Position numbers and translations under genes: made by a program. DNA of 64,000 nucleotides from Blastomyces gilchristii SLH14081 (taxonomy: Eukaryota; Ascomycota; Eurotiomycetes; Onygenales; Ajellomycetaceae), in the NCBI RefSeq assembly GCF_000003855.2, contig NW_003101661.1, positions 278,073 to 342,072 of the forward strand. Direction: 5' to 3'. Position 1 is the first letter of the stretch, and every line of letters begins with the position of its first letter. Shown one piece after another: positions 35,746 through 47,230 of the stretch. The notes below the pieces were generated by a model, which was not told the DNA's origin, did no database searches, and saw only the letters and a list, made by a program, of their open reading frames with translations.

Positions 35746-36392
35746 TCGTGCAGCAAGATCATGAACTAAGATACCATACCGGCAGCCTTTCGTGCTGGCG
35801 ACTTGCGTTGACTGGCTACACGCAACATGGGGAAAACGCCGACTTCTATCTCGGCGCTTAATTTGCAGCAAATCATTCTTTGTCTTGACAGAAAATCCCT
35901 CTGCAAGGTTCCAGCAAATACCCAACCACAATCATCGATGCCGTTTCCAAGGAGCAGCCAGTTTTAGTGCGTGCTGGCCACCATGCTAGCTTGGGAATCC
36001 CAGCAGCCAAAATAGCTTGCGATTATCTCAATGGGTCAGTGATGACAATGTGCGACCATGCGGCCCACATCCTCTCACAGCCTCCTCATGCTACTCCCCT
36101 CTCTCATTTGTAGACCAGACCTTTACCTCACAGGAGTTTTACCGGAATGCCTCTTGAGGAACTCTCCCTTCGAACCAATCACTCAAGCAGTGTTCGATTC
36201 CTGATGCCGATCCAAAATCAAAGACGCAGTGTTTGGATCTCCCTTCCTCGCATGGATCTTATATCTACCAAAGCCCCGCAGAGTGGTAAACGCTGCTCCT
36301 GTTGTTACAGAGGTGAAAGGGGTGGCCTGGATTGTTTGGGAGACTTTATTCCTGGCATGTCGGATGCGGTATAACAACCCGAGGATCACGAC

Positions 36393-37799
36393 ATGTCCGC
36401 TCCACGGTTGTCATTTTCTACTTGTTTTCTGCTGCTTTTGATCCAGGCCGCTATCGTCCATACAGCATCAATTCGGTCGATCAACATTTTCAAAGGCCCG
36501 GCCCCAGCCCCCGAAGACGGTCCTCCTCTCTCAGCTTCCGCAACTCGCGATCTCAGTCTCCTCTGGCGAGAAATTGTCGCCATAGTAGGCGCATACGTTG
36601 GCACAGTAGTTATATTCCTGGGTTGCCTTCTCACGACAGGGAGACGGCTGCGTCGCAGCGCACAACAATCGAACCGAACACTGGACATGGAAATGATCAA
36701 ACCGCAAAAACCAACACTTAACACCACAATAAACCCAGCAACACCTAGCAGACTTTGGTTAACTCCAGAAAGCGGAATAGATTCTCAAATGTGGCCGAGC
36801 CCAAAGAAAGGGAAATCCAGCTTTAGCATGCCTTGGTCTAACACTTCTAGAAGTCCTACTTCTCCTGCCTCCCAAACCGGAAGCATGGCCACATTTGATG
36901 AGACCATAGTACAAGCAGACCGAATGAGAGCCCAAGATGAGATGGAACGGCTCTACGCCGCGGTTATGGAACATGACGCAAAGCAATCTCGTGCTGTATA
37001 CGAGACGAACGAAGACGAAAACTTGTCCCCGGCTCAACAACAAGTGTCGTCCTCCCCTGAATCCATCCAAGGTCCTCCAGAATTCCGACATCTCAGACAT
37101 ACCGCACTACCTGCCCATCCACAACAGGCCCGATTGAAGAATCAGCCCGCATTCCCACCCCCGAAAGATCCTTCAGTACTACAGCAGCAGCAACATCAAC
37201 ATCAACAACTACCTACCTCCCCTCTATCTCCTATAGCTCATCGATTATCAAGGCTTTCCAACTTGTCATTCCTCGGCTCTCGTTCTCGTGACACTACGGC
37301 GGGTGGCAAAGCTCGCAGGAAGTCGGTGCGAAATCTTCCAATCTCACCGCCCATGGGATCTCCGGCACTTACCTCGAGTAACTATTCCGAAACCCAACCG
37401 TTATCGCCACGGATATACAGCCCAGGACCTCCCCCACCTAATCCAAGCCAAAAATCGCTTGATCCCCCAAGCCGAAAAACTCCCACACCTCTCAATATTC
37501 GAACCGGCAGTAGTAACTCGACCCTACCATTTCGCGCATTCGCTTCACCTACAAGTGCTACACCAACTAAAACCACAGTTGTTGAGCGTCGCGAGAGTAT
37601 GTTGAGGGCAGGCGGCCCTCGAACCGGGGTCCCGCAGACTCCATATTCCCCTTATATGCCCTTCACGCCGATCACACCCATTACCCCTAGTCATATTGTC
37701 ACGAGACGGGAACGGAAACAGAAAAGGAAGGAGAATGGGCTGCGAGTGCAACAGGAGGAGGATCTAGTCATGAGCGATGAGGATATGTGGGGAACATAA
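36393..37799 (+). CDS. Single-pass Ser/Pro-rich membrane protein
   Basis: A 468-residue single-exon protein. Residues 1-25 form a signal peptide (MSAPRLSFSTCFLLLLIQAA then IVHTAS). A short Pro-rich extracellular segment follows, then a transmembrane helix at about 61-83 (IVAIVGAYVGTVVIFLGCLL) with a basic stop-transfer RRLRR. The remaining ~380 residues should be cytoplasmic. They are Ser/Pro/Thr-rich, with a Gln/His run (QQQQHQHQQ) and many SP/TP sites. The C-terminus is TPYSPYMPFTPITPITPSH, then a basic RRERKQKRKE patch, then an acidic end (MSDEDMWGT). This C-terminal block looks like a family signature of uncharacterised Eurotiomycete membrane proteins (from memory). The architecture suggests a surface sensor or a regulated scaffold, but no function is demonstrated. 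Confidence 0.8.
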   Translation: MSAPRLSFSTCFLLLLIQAAIVHTASIRSINIFKGPAPAPEDGPPLSASATRDLSLLWREIVAIVGAYVGTVVIFLGCLLTTGRRLRRSAQQSNRTLDMEMIKPQKPTLNTTINPATPSRLWLTPESGIDSQMWPSPKKGKSSFSMPWSNTSRSPTSPASQTGSMATFDETIVQADRMRAQDEMERLYAAVMEHDAKQSRAVYETNEDENLSPAQQQVSSSPESIQGPPEFRHLRHTALPAHPQQARLKNQPAFPPPKDPSVLQQQQHQHQQLPTSPLSPIAHRLSRLSNLSFLGSRSRDTTAGGKARRKSVRNLPISPPMGSPALTSSNYSETQPLSPRIYSPGPPPPNPSQKSLDPPSRKTPTPLNIRTGSSNSTLPFRAFASPTSATPTKTTVVERRESMLRAGGPRTGVPQTPYSPYMPFTPITPITPSHIVTRRERKQKRKENGLRVQQEEDLVMSDEDMWGT

Positions 37800-38586
37800 A
37801 GTTTACAGATGCCCTCTATCTTCAACGTAAGAGTACTGAGATTGGATCGTGCTTTCATCCTGCTTCCTCGCGCTCCAACTTTGTATCCTGGAGATGGACT
37901 CTCTTTCTTTCCTTCTATTTTTTCCTTCTTTTGGAGAGCCCGGGGGGAATGGTGGGTGGCGGGGTTTACCTTTTACTTTTTTCTGTTAACTAGTGGTTGT
38001 CATTTTATTCCTTGGCCAATTCCTCCTGTCAACAATTTTCGGTATATATCAAGGCTGTTTTCTTATATTCCATTCCCAATATCTCTCTCCCTTTTCAGTA
38101 TGGTACCTTTTGTTTTGCAGAACCCGCCCTAGCGAGCGAAGCCCCGGCAATCTCCACTACTCTCCGGTACCTTCAGATGTATACTTATTATATACCCAGC
38201 GTGCCCATCTGTACACATAGTAACAGTAAAAATAACTATGGTAGCTTAGTGTAGCTATCTATCCCTTCTCCACAATGAACCAAAGCCAGACTATAAACGG
38301 AAATCATCAAAATTATGATTAGCTGAATGTTACGGAGTGCATGCTAATATGATGTTGGACGAATAAAAGATTTGTCTTATACCTGCAAAGTTGTCATATT
38401 TAACAAAAACTCCCGCATCCCGGATAAACACTGCTCAAGAAATACTCTAAGAAAGATCATAACTGATCATACCTCCACTGCATACCTCTTCCTCCGTTCC
38501 GTTCCATCACTGCAGAGCACCCATGAGCACATCAACTCAACCCTTTCCGCATCTCGAACCTTCTTCAAATAAATTATATTTTTCCC
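37800..38586. other. Intergenic region, convergent 3' ends
   Basis: Pyrimidine-rich tracts (TTTCTTTCCTTCTATTTTTT type) follow the upstream stop codon and probably belong to its 3' UTR. Short frames here have no recognisable domain. No RNA gene seen. Confidence 0.6.
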
Positions 38587-39111
38587 TTATTCATCCAAAC
38601 TCTTAAATCTATTATTCGCAAACGCCGCAACCACTTCCCCCGTCTCTTCGTCGACTAGCTTATAATTGCTAGGACTGAATTTCGAGGGCATAGACTCCTC
38701 AACGCCAACGCTGTGTGTTGGCTTCCAGAGGAACGCACGGCGGTGGGCACCGGACCTTGCCGCTGATAAGGATGTGGGACCGGCTATATCCCCGTCGCCA
38801 ATGTTCATATCCAAATCAATTTCGTATCTGTACCGTGAATGATCCTTGCTCACCCACGCCAGATCCTCCCAAATCGTATCCTCCTCACTGATACCCAGGC
38901 CAATTTTCGTGCATGTCGAAAAAAGGACAAATTTACAGCAGCCCAGAATGGGTCCTGACTGGTCGGGGCCAGCATGCAGAGTCATGTCTGGTGTCCCTGG
39001 GGTGAAGTAGGAGTTTTGCACATGGTAAACGGGGCGGCGTTTTTCAGGCGACTTTGTGATGGTGAAGTTAACATCGGAGATGGAATTGAAGTAAATGTGG
39101 TAGATTGTTGA
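38587..39111 (-). CDS. Tubby-C-terminal-like (LURP-one-related) domain protein, ends unresolved
   Basis: The continuous minus-strand reading begins around 39111 (TIYHIYFNSISDVNFTITKS) and runs through VYHVQNSYFTPGTPD, LGCCKFVLFSTCTKIGLG, FLWKPTHSVGVE and KLVDEETGEVVAAFANNRF to a TAA at 38587. These blocks match fungal proteins with a tubby-C-terminal-like fold. No ATG lies in frame between the upstream in-frame TGA (about 39236) and the conserved start. The family usually continues 30-40 residues past the FKSL block, whereas this one stops 3 residues after it. Either introns hide the ends, or the gene has lost both ends and is decaying. It lies about 600 bp from transposon B3. Confidence 0.6.
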   Translation of the reverse strand, partial: STIYHIYFNSISDVNFTITKSPEKRRPVYHVQNSYFTPGTPDMTLHAGPDQSGPILGCCKFVLFSTCTKIGLGISEEDTIWEDLAWVSKDHSRYRYEIDLDMNIGDGDIAGPTSLSAARSGAHRRAFLWKPTHSVGVEESMPSKFSPSNYKLVDEETGEVVAAFANNRFKSLDE

Positions 39112-39705
39112 AGTTTGTTGGGATATTGAGGGAGACGAGGAGGAGGGAGAGCACGACCGGGGTAGGCCGGGAGGAGACCTGCGACACGCGTTGCCCTCAT
39201 CTTGGAATTTGACGCGAGGATGGAGAATCCATGTTCATGGTTGAGTAGTTATCTTCCATGTCGGATTGAAACCAGGTTCATATGGGTAGTTGTATTGTTT
39301 TTGTACAATTAACAAGAGAGTCTGTGATCTTTGAGCTTCCCTCTGCTACGCAATATACAGTCTTGCGACGGAGAGGCATGTTAACTAGAGATTATACGGT
39401 ATATTTATAGCCTACAACCTGATATTGCCATCATCATGATTCATGGGTGCCTGAGGTTTCCGGCACTCTGTCAACTGAGCAGGGCTCTCCTTGTCCGTAG
39501 TGACAGGAACAGGGGTTAGTACTGACAACCCACGATTCTCCTCCTGGGTTGAGATGAATGAATCGGTCACGAATCTGCTACTTCTCAAGAACACACAAGA
39601 ACCTCACAAGGGGGGGGTCATAGAATCCCTTTCTTTTTCCTGCTCTCTTATGATTCATGAAAATGGGGGGGGTTGCTTCCCTTTCAACTTGTGGAGGTCG
39701 GGGAC
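39112..39705. other. Right edge of the gene island
   Basis: Ordinary composition with a few G-runs (GGGGGGG near 39610 and 39665). Short frames only. It ends abruptly at the B3 LTR. Confidence 0.55.
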
Positions 39706-39856
39706 TGTCACGCCCCCGGCCGGCCAAGGCCCCGTTGCGGTTCCACACGGCCCATCGCTTCCATGCGGATGATTCCATTCATCCCGCAGGCTGTTCGAAC
39801 CGGTTTCCAACCACCCTATGACATCATTCAGATATAATATAGGAAGATCTGATTGA

Positions 39857-40928
39857 TTATTATTATTATTATTCTTCAATTATAGATGTATGCAGTCAGA
39901 GACTATGACATCTACCTGAGAACCTTTAGTTCTCAGGGTTTTTTCTATATCTATAGAGTTAACTATTATACATTTATCAATTTCAGATATATAAAATCAG
40001 AAAATTCCAGCTCAGAATATAAAAACTGTTTATAAATTATAGTATTTTAACATCTTCTAATACTTTGAAATTATTTGAAAATATCATGACAAAGAAAAAG
40101 AGAATATAGTCTTAAAGATAGATATATTAAATAGATAGATAGAAAAGAATAGAAAGAAATAGATACAGTAAAAAGAGATTTATAGAATAAGATTTCTATA
40201 GTTTATATCTTAAGTTATATATATATTTTAACACTTTATATAACTGATCACTGTCTCTGTTCTCTCAGACTCACTTCAGAGATTATTATTTTCTTTAAAG
40301 AGTTATTACTTAACTAGCTTCTATAACTAGCTTACTTATAAATAAGATTCTCATTAAGAATAATATCAGAGCTACTTAATTCTAGTTAAGTCTTTAATCT
40401 TTCAGCTGTTAATCTCAGTATTTTAATCTATTAATTAACTATCACAGTCTTATTTATAGTAATTATTTATTAAGAATATCTAGATTTTATTTTATTTAGA
40501 TTCTTACTAGATCTAAGATATTCTAATAAAATAATTTTTAAATATTAATTCTCTGAAAGTAAGTATCTAGAGTAAGAGAGATAAGATCTGATTAGTTAAG
40601 CTTAATAATAATTTACTGTTTTATAAATACTTTAAATCTCAATTACTCTAGTACTAATCTAATTTAAAGTATTTAAAGAGCTATTAATTCTAAGATTAGT
40701 GAGAATTAGTATTTAAGAACTTTCAGAGTGAATATTTTAAACTTGATAATAATTTATTATAGTGTATCTGAAGATCTCTGATACTGTTTTATAACTTAAC
40801 AGTGAAAGCTGTAATTAAGATGACTTTTACAGAGTTTGAATCTGCTCTCTCTTAATATTTATTTCCTGAGAGAAAGACTGTTAATTAAGGCTTCATAATA
40901 GTGTAGTTAATTACTATACTACCGGGCC
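39857..40928 (-). mobile_element. tRNA-headed SINE, family 2, with LINE 3' end
   Basis: Flanked by a perfect 12-bp TSD AGATCTGATTGA (39845-39856 and 40929-40940), minus strand, 1,072 bp. The 5' end (at 40928) is a RIP-altered tRNA-like head starting GGCCCGGTAGTATAGT, with A-box and B-box positions recognisable (GATTCAAAC in place of GGTTCGAAC). The style TAGTATAGT resembles tRNA-Asp or tRNA-Glu. The last ~340 bases (39857-40200) match the LINE 3' UTR at 63590-63938, including a stem-loop and the (AAT)n tail. The middle 40200-40800 is AT-rich and unrecognised. Confidence 0.8.
39915..39937 (-). other. Conserved 3' stem-loop (SINE family 2)
   Basis: CCTGAGAAC and GTTCTCAGG form a perfect 9-bp stem with a 5-base loop. 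The same structure is in the composite retroposon (51411-51430) and in the LINE 3' UTR (63860-63882). Confidence 0.7.
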
Positions 40929-41135
40929 AGATCTGATTGATGAATATGAGAACCTTACTTCTATATAAGATCAGCAGATTACTCTTCTATAACAGTGAGA
41001 TACTGCTGAGATATCACTTCAGCTATTCTTACTTATAGAATAGAAGAGAAATATTCATTCATTATCTATATAGAATAACTAAATACTGACTTCTTATTAA
41101 AGAAATCAGTGATTTATTTTTCTTCTATAAAAATA

Positions 41136-41230
41136 TATCAGGTCACGTGATCTGGCTTACTAATCCTTCCACCATATAACTTTCCACAAGCTAGCAACCT
41201 TTCAATTACACAAGCTTTACATCTTTCACA
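41136..41230 (+). repeat. 5' LTR of C
   Basis: Starts TATCAGGTCACGTGATCTGG (TGTCA in the 3' LTR) and ends TTTCACA. Confidence 0.85.
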
Positions 41231-41243
41231 GGTTATGAGACCT
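41231..41243 (+). other. Primer-binding site of C, initiator tRNA-Met anticodon arm
   Basis: GGTTATGAG directly after the 5' LTR is the exact complement of CTCATAACC, the anticodon loop region of initiator tRNA-Met. Several copia-group elements prime from an internally cleaved half of this tRNA. The match is short (9 bases). Confidence 0.55.
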
Positions 41244-41339
41244 GTTTTGTATAAAATTGCTGCTAATTCGGGATTTCTTGTTAATATACTTATTATTTGA
41301 ACTACTGCTTCATTTGATACACTCATCAGAAGTTAAAAT

Positions 41340-43090
41340 CATCTTATTCTATCAGTATTAATGCATTTGAGATCTTGATGATCAATAATACTACTACTCA
41401 CTTAAAAAAAAAAAAAAAAAAAAGAGGCTTGCAGAAAATGCATCACATTTGCAAAAAAGCAAGAAAAGAGAACAATATTGACAAGGATTCAATAAATGAA
41501 CATTAAGATGACAGATTCAACATGATCCCGCTCACATACATGTTTACAATCTCATGTTCTTTTCACTGAATCAGTTGCAGTTGATGATGATGATTCTTCA
41601 CACTCACACTCTGCCAGTGAACATTCTCCTGAAGCCTTTGAAAGCTTCATTGATAAATGCTCTGAAACACTCTCTTGATTCAAAGCTGGTTTGAATACAG
41701 CTTCTGACATGGTCAGGCCGGCTCTCTGATCTACTCAACAGCTTGATACTGATTCTCATGAAGTCTATTATTCAGATGAGACAATATCAGATCAACAGAT
41801 GAAGCATCTCAAGATAATACTTGAGATGAACAAGAGGAAGCAAAGAGTTCTAGAACTTGAACTACAACTGAAAAAACTTCATTAATAGAGATTCTCTACA
41901 GATTAATCACAGAATGTCAACAATCATTCTGTCATCACATTCACAGTCTGTACAGTCACATGAAATTCTAATCTTGATGAAAGATTAGAATTCAATCTTT
42001 ATAAACTGAATAGTCATGTTGACAAGACAATCTCTCAATTCAAGAAAGATGTCAAGAATACTGTGAGACTAAACAGTCTAACTGACACATTCAATTACAT
42101 CACATGAAGCATCTTCATGAAATTGAAACTGGTTAATACACAGTGTTAATATATGATAGAGAAACAACAGACTCAGAACCCTCTACAAAGAGATGATGAA
42201 TAGGCATTATTCTGAGACATCAGAAACCGATGACTCTATACATTCATCTCAAACTTCTTGAATGTAGGTGTCAGATCACATTTCTCCAAGTATGATGAAA
42301 ATCAGATTGCTTATACTCTATGAAATGTGATTGAACAGAAATACTCTGTTCTTAAAACACAGTTATGCTGTGAGACAGTTCTGAAATTCATGTCTCTTAG
42401 TGACACACAGGTCATCAATCTACACACATTCTTCAATAAGTTTCAGTCTGTCATCATGAAATTGAAGATGTTGAATACTTTCTTCTTAGATGTGTAAATA
42501 TTTGATATCTTCTACTCAGTTCTACTCAACAATTGAAGGAATTACATTCAGAAGAAGATAGAGAAGATACAGGATTTCAAATCCACAGCTGTGGTATTAA
42601 ATGTTGATCTTCTCATGAAGGAAATCTGTTCATGACTTGATTCTTCAAAAGATAAAAAGAACCTGCAGAATATAGATTCTGCAGCCAACTCAGCTACAAT
42701 AGCTATAACAGCTACAACAGCTATAACAGCCACACTGACTATCAGCAATAATACATCAAATCCGGCCCATGAAGGCTGTACTGAATGTAATTGTAACAGT
42801 ACATAAGAAGGCTTCTGAAATCATCAGAGATTGAAAAATTCATCTACATGTTCTGAATGTGAGAGATCTCACTTTGACATCTGTTGATTGATTAATTCAG
42901 ACAGTACTCTGAATAATTGAAGAATAAACAATACTACAAGAATAAAGAAATTCAAAAAAAAGAAGAAAAAGAATAATAGTGAGAATAGAACTCAACTATT
43001 CATTACAGATGAATCAGAGACCTATCAGATGACAAACCTTGCAGAGGTTATCAATATGTCAGCCTGTTTCATGAAACCTCACAAGAATCC
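41340..43090 (+). pseudogene. gag remnant of C
   Basis: A long region upstream of the protease motif, with frames interrupted by TGA and TAA. The part at 42640-42760 (AAAGATAAAAAGAAC..., then tandem ACAGCTATAACAGC units) is Ala/Thr-rich. A degenerate Cys-rich stretch (ECNCNST... and CSECERSHFDIC) near 42780-42890 resembles a decayed zinc-knuckle. A homopolymer of A lies at 41404-41423. Confidence 0.6.
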
Positions 43091-43099
43091 TCTCACTAT

Positions 43100-46000
43100 A
43101 TAGGATAGTAGCGCCGGATGCCACATAGTGAGTGATAGATCATGATTTTCAGAACTTATAGTAATTAATGATTCAACAGTTTAAGTGATCAATAAGATTA
43201 TTATAAAGGTTCAGAGTGTCAGCACTGTATTTATCTCAGTGAGTGAAAGATTGATAGAATTCAATCATGTATACTACATATCAGAACTATTCACAAATCT
43301 GATCTTCACTGAGCTTATGAAATGTCAGAGCTATATTCACTGTAATATACAAGTTAATGCTGAGAACTACTTTGAGTTTCTATCATCTATCAACAGTGAT
43401 ATCTTCTATATCAATCTATCTCACAATAATATTTACATTCTATCTGACAGCTTACCGACATTTCATGAAATAATGAATGACTCAATGTATAAAGTAGTGA
43501 CATATGTGATCATTCTGAAATCAAAGACAATCTCAATAGATTATAATTCAAATGCAGAGTCTTTGAGATCTTTCAGCTGTGAGAAGATTGAACAGTTAAT
43601 CAACTCTAAGAATTCAGATACTGATTTCTTTGTTATCTCATCTTTATCTTGATTATCTGCAGTTCTTTCAAAACAGCTTCTGATAGATGAGTGATATCAT
43701 CAACTTGATTATATCAGTGAAAATAGTATATTAAAAATGATCAGAGACTCATAATTTGATATTGTTATTATCAGTCTGAAGAACTTATCATTCTATATCA
43801 CATGTATTAAGTCTAAACAGAAACACACTTTCTACAAGAATTTCACACCACATCATGCTACTCACAAGGCCTTGAAGATTTGAGTGAATATCTTCAGTGA
43901 TGATGAGACTCTTGAAACTGAGAATGATATATTATCTTACACTGATAAGAAGCTTGCAATGATGATAACAGATGATACTATCTATATAAGATAAATATTT
44001 CTATTGAAACACAAGAATGAGATGTTGAGATATCTACAGATCTTCAATCAATTCATCAAGAATCTGCTGAGATGTAGCATTGCAATCATTCACTCAGATT
44101 ATAAAGAATTGAATTCAAATACAGCTACAGCATATATACTCAGTGAAGATATAAAATGAGAGTCAACTCTCTCTTATACTTCACAGTAAGATGAAGTATT
44201 TAAACAATTGATTAGTTTGATCATTGAGAAGTTCTGATCACTATTAATAGACTCTTCAGCTCTGAAAAAGATGTGAGATGAGGCAGTTATTGCAGTCACA
44301 GAGCTGTTTAATCTTATATCAATCTCAATAATATTATATAAGAGCTCTGAAAATACAAAGCTGATTACACTGTATAAGATCTGACTTGAAGCTCTATTCT
44401 CTGCACATGGCATTCACTGATGAGGTTGCAAAGCATTCTTGAAGATAGTTCTCAAGCTCATCAATAAGATGACTTCTCATTTCAAAGAGTTAATTTTTGT
44501 GAGTTATGATGATTTTATCAATTATAGATTGATAAACCTCTTCAACAGGTATTTATACATATCAAAAGACATCATCTTTCAGAAGAATCTTCATCTTGCT
44601 GATTCATCAATACTAATAACACATAATCTGAAGATTCTACTCAATGCAGTCTGTAAAGTGACTGCAGTGATTTCTTCAATGACATCAGACCTACTCACTG
44701 CAGTCTGTCAAGAGATTGCAGTGATTTCTGATTAATTAATAGATGATCTGTTCATTGATGAGGAAATCTGATCTGAGTGTTCATTATTTCTCATACTCAC
44801 TAATAATTGATGGATTGACTATGATATCTCTGTGAGAATATCTACCTTTTTAGTGCAGAATACACTGAACTTCTCAGAACTCACAGTTAAATCAGATAAT
44901 TCTCTGACATCTATAAGAAATATCACTACAGTGAAGAAAGATTCAGTGAGAGACAGTCTTGAAGATTTACTCACTGATTCTGAGATCACTGTACTTCTGA
45001 TCCTGAAAAACCTCACACATATCAAAGCTTTCATGAAATGAAAGTATTATTACAAGGCCTGTGTTAAAGAGATTAACTGTTTGAAACAGATAGAGGTCTG
45101 ATAACTGATTGAGAGAATATCATAAATGAGTGTTCTCTGCAGTCAATGAGTATTTGACAAAAAGTTCAATAATATGAGCGATGTTATCTGCTATAAGACT
45201 CACTGAGTTATCTGCAGAAATCTTCAATAGAAGAGAATCAATTACTCAAGAATCTTTGCATCTATTATCTCTACATTCATCTCATGAGCTCTTATGACAA
45301 TCTCAGCATTCTGAGAATGATATGTTCTGCAGATTGATATAATGACTATCTTTTTAAATGCTTAACTGCCTGCTGATGAACAGATATATATGAATCAATT
45401 CACAGAATTCTGTGAAGACTGTGATGATCTTGTGTATGAGTTAATGCAGAAACTCTGCAGTCTTAAGTAAGCAGTACTTTTATAATATAAGAAGCTGTGA
45501 AAGATGCTATTATACTCAGACTTCTGTATCAGTCTCTATGATACTGAACTATTTATTTACAATGAAAGACAGATCTATATAATTATCTACATAAATAATG
45601 TTCATCTCTACAGTCTGAAAATTGAAGATCTGAACTGGGTCAAAGCTGAAATCACTGCTAATTATGAGATCAAGAATGTAGAGAATTTCAATTACTATCT
45701 AGAAATGAAGATTAATAGAGATTTAACTTCATTGANNNNNNNNNNNNNNNNNNNNNNNNNNNNNNNNNNNNNNNNNNNNNNNNNNNNNNNNNNNNNNNNN
45801 NNNNNNNNNNNNNNNNNNNNNNNNNNNNNNNNNNNGTTAATTTCATGAATGATGATGAGAACTGATTGTATACACAGCAGAATTTATTCTATAATTCTAT
45901 CAATCTGATATTGAATTCCCTGCAATATCTATCATTCAATACATGTTCTGATATGAGCTTTGCTGCAGGATTTCTTGAACAATTCAGCTCTCAGCCTATA

Positions 46001-46600
46001 TTAAAGAACTGAGCTGTATACAAGTGTACACTCTGATATCTACAGAGTTCAATCAATGAGAGTATAACCTATCACAGAGATGCTGAAATTGAACCTGTAG
46101 CATATGCAGATGCTGATTGAGCTGGTAGGGATTCAGAATCCCATTCAACTACCAGTTATATCATCTACATAGCAGGTGGCCCTGTTGCATAACAGAGCTG
46201 CTGGTAAACAGGGGTCTCTAAGTCATTAACAGAGGCCGAATATATTACATTCTTCAAGACTGCATATGAGCTTGTCTGTCTCTGAGAGCTTCTAGAAGAT
46301 GCTGAATTCATCCCATCCCGCCTTAACAATCTGAATATCAATGATCATCTCATTTCCATTACAGTCAATGATCTGGCTTATACAATCCATGCTGATAATA
46401 AGTTCATCATAGAGCTATCCTCTTCTGAAGCAATTTCACACTGCTTAAAGCATATAGAGATCTGTTTTCACATTCTTCAGAATCTTGTCTGTAAGAATGA
46501 GATATCTATCTGATATGTTTCATCTGCTGAGAATGCAGCAGATGAGCTTACTAAATCACTTGAAATATTGAAATATACACATTGAAAAGAGAATATAAAG
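43100..46600 (+). pseudogene. pol remnant of C (PR-IN-RT-RNase H)
   Basis: The protease motif reads DSSAGCHIVSD near 43108. The open frame 43185-43652 (155 codons) contains the pre-integrase block LIEFNHVYYISELFTNLIF. Integrase follows to about 44800. RT has the copia block IFLNA-stop-LPADE near 45350 (FLNGxLxEE type) and YINNVHLYS near 45588 in place of YVDDLLL. The RNase H/C-terminal block reads EAEYITFFKTAYELVCLRELL near 46225 and ADELTKSLEILKYTH near 46545, both typical of copia. Confidence 0.8.
45736..45835. other. Assembly gap (100 N)
   Basis: Exactly 100 N, the usual placeholder for a gap of unknown size. The sequence resumes within the copia C RT to RNase H region. Confidence 0.95.
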
Positions 46601-46749
46601 AAGATAGAGGAATAGAGGGATAAAAAATGATGTATATCATGACTGATTTTTCATTACTTCACATTTTCCAGTCATTTTTTGTATCTGTACTTGATTTGAA
46701 GGCGAATTTTGTATATAGCATTGTGTATAGTTACTCTGGTGAGTGGGGG

Positions 46750-46844
46750 TGTCAGGTCACATGATCTGGCTTACTAATCCTTCCACTATATCACTTTCCA
46801 CAAGCTAGCAACCTTTCAATCACACAAGCTTTACACCTTCTACA
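46750..46844 (+). repeat. 3' LTR of C
   Basis: Starts TGTCAGGTCACATGATCTGG and ends CTTCTACA. A G-rich tract (GAGTGGGGG) lies immediately before it as polypurine tract. Confidence 0.87.
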
Positions 46845-46897
46845 AAATATATATAAGAGTTACTGTATTTCTTATACAATCTTCTTAGTATACTAAG

Positions 46898-47230
46898 TGT
46901 GGCGGGCTGCGCCCGATCAATCATATAGACTATTCCATTACACTCCATAGATTCTTCCATTCCCGATCGCTGATCCTCGGCCGCTATGAACGCGCGTAAC
47001 GTATGCTCCGATTCTCGGCCATTCCCAATCACTGATCCTCAGCCACTATGAATGCGCGTATATTCTTCCACTCTGAAGCTCCACCGCGTACACCACCACA
47101 TATGTGTATAAATATTCATCTCAATTGCTGATTCTCACACTTTCTCTTTCTTTTCTTCTTTAATGTTTTTATCTTTGTTATATAAGATCTATCAATATTA
47201 TACTGATCTATTCAGTATAGACCTCTTACA
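46898..47230 (+). repeat. 5' LTR of A2
   Basis: Starts TGTGGCGGGCTGCGCCCG, the least mutated LTR of family A, and ends ACCTCTTACA. It is 24 bp longer than the A1 LTRs because of an insertion in the first third. Confidence 0.87.

Larger units (their letters stand above)
34529..36392. other. Long intergenic region between divergent genes
   Basis: About 1.9 kb between two divergently transcribed genes, which should contain both promoters and possibly long 5' leaders. It contains a short TGTACA-rich array and a possible LTR relic, listed separately. The open frames here are short and show no conserved domain. Confidence 0.6.
41136..46844 (+). mobile_element. Copia element C with short LTRs
   Basis: LTRs of 95 bp (41136-41230 and 46750-46844) are flanked by a perfect TSD AAATA (41131-41135 and 46845-46849). 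The order is gag, protease, integrase, RT, RNase H. It is less RIP-mutated than its neighbours, but still carries many TGA and TAA stops. A 100-N assembly gap (45736-45835) lies in RT. It interrupts the B3 LTR. Confidence 0.88.

Noticed and set aside
36147..36374. A short coding exon upstream of the Ser/Pro-rich membrane protein
   Set aside because: No splice pair would join it sensibly, and the downstream ORF already has a proper signal peptide at its own ATG.
41138..41326. A 62-codon minus-strand ORF starting near the copia C LTR
   Set aside because: It crosses the 95-bp LTR and primer-binding site and is explained by them.
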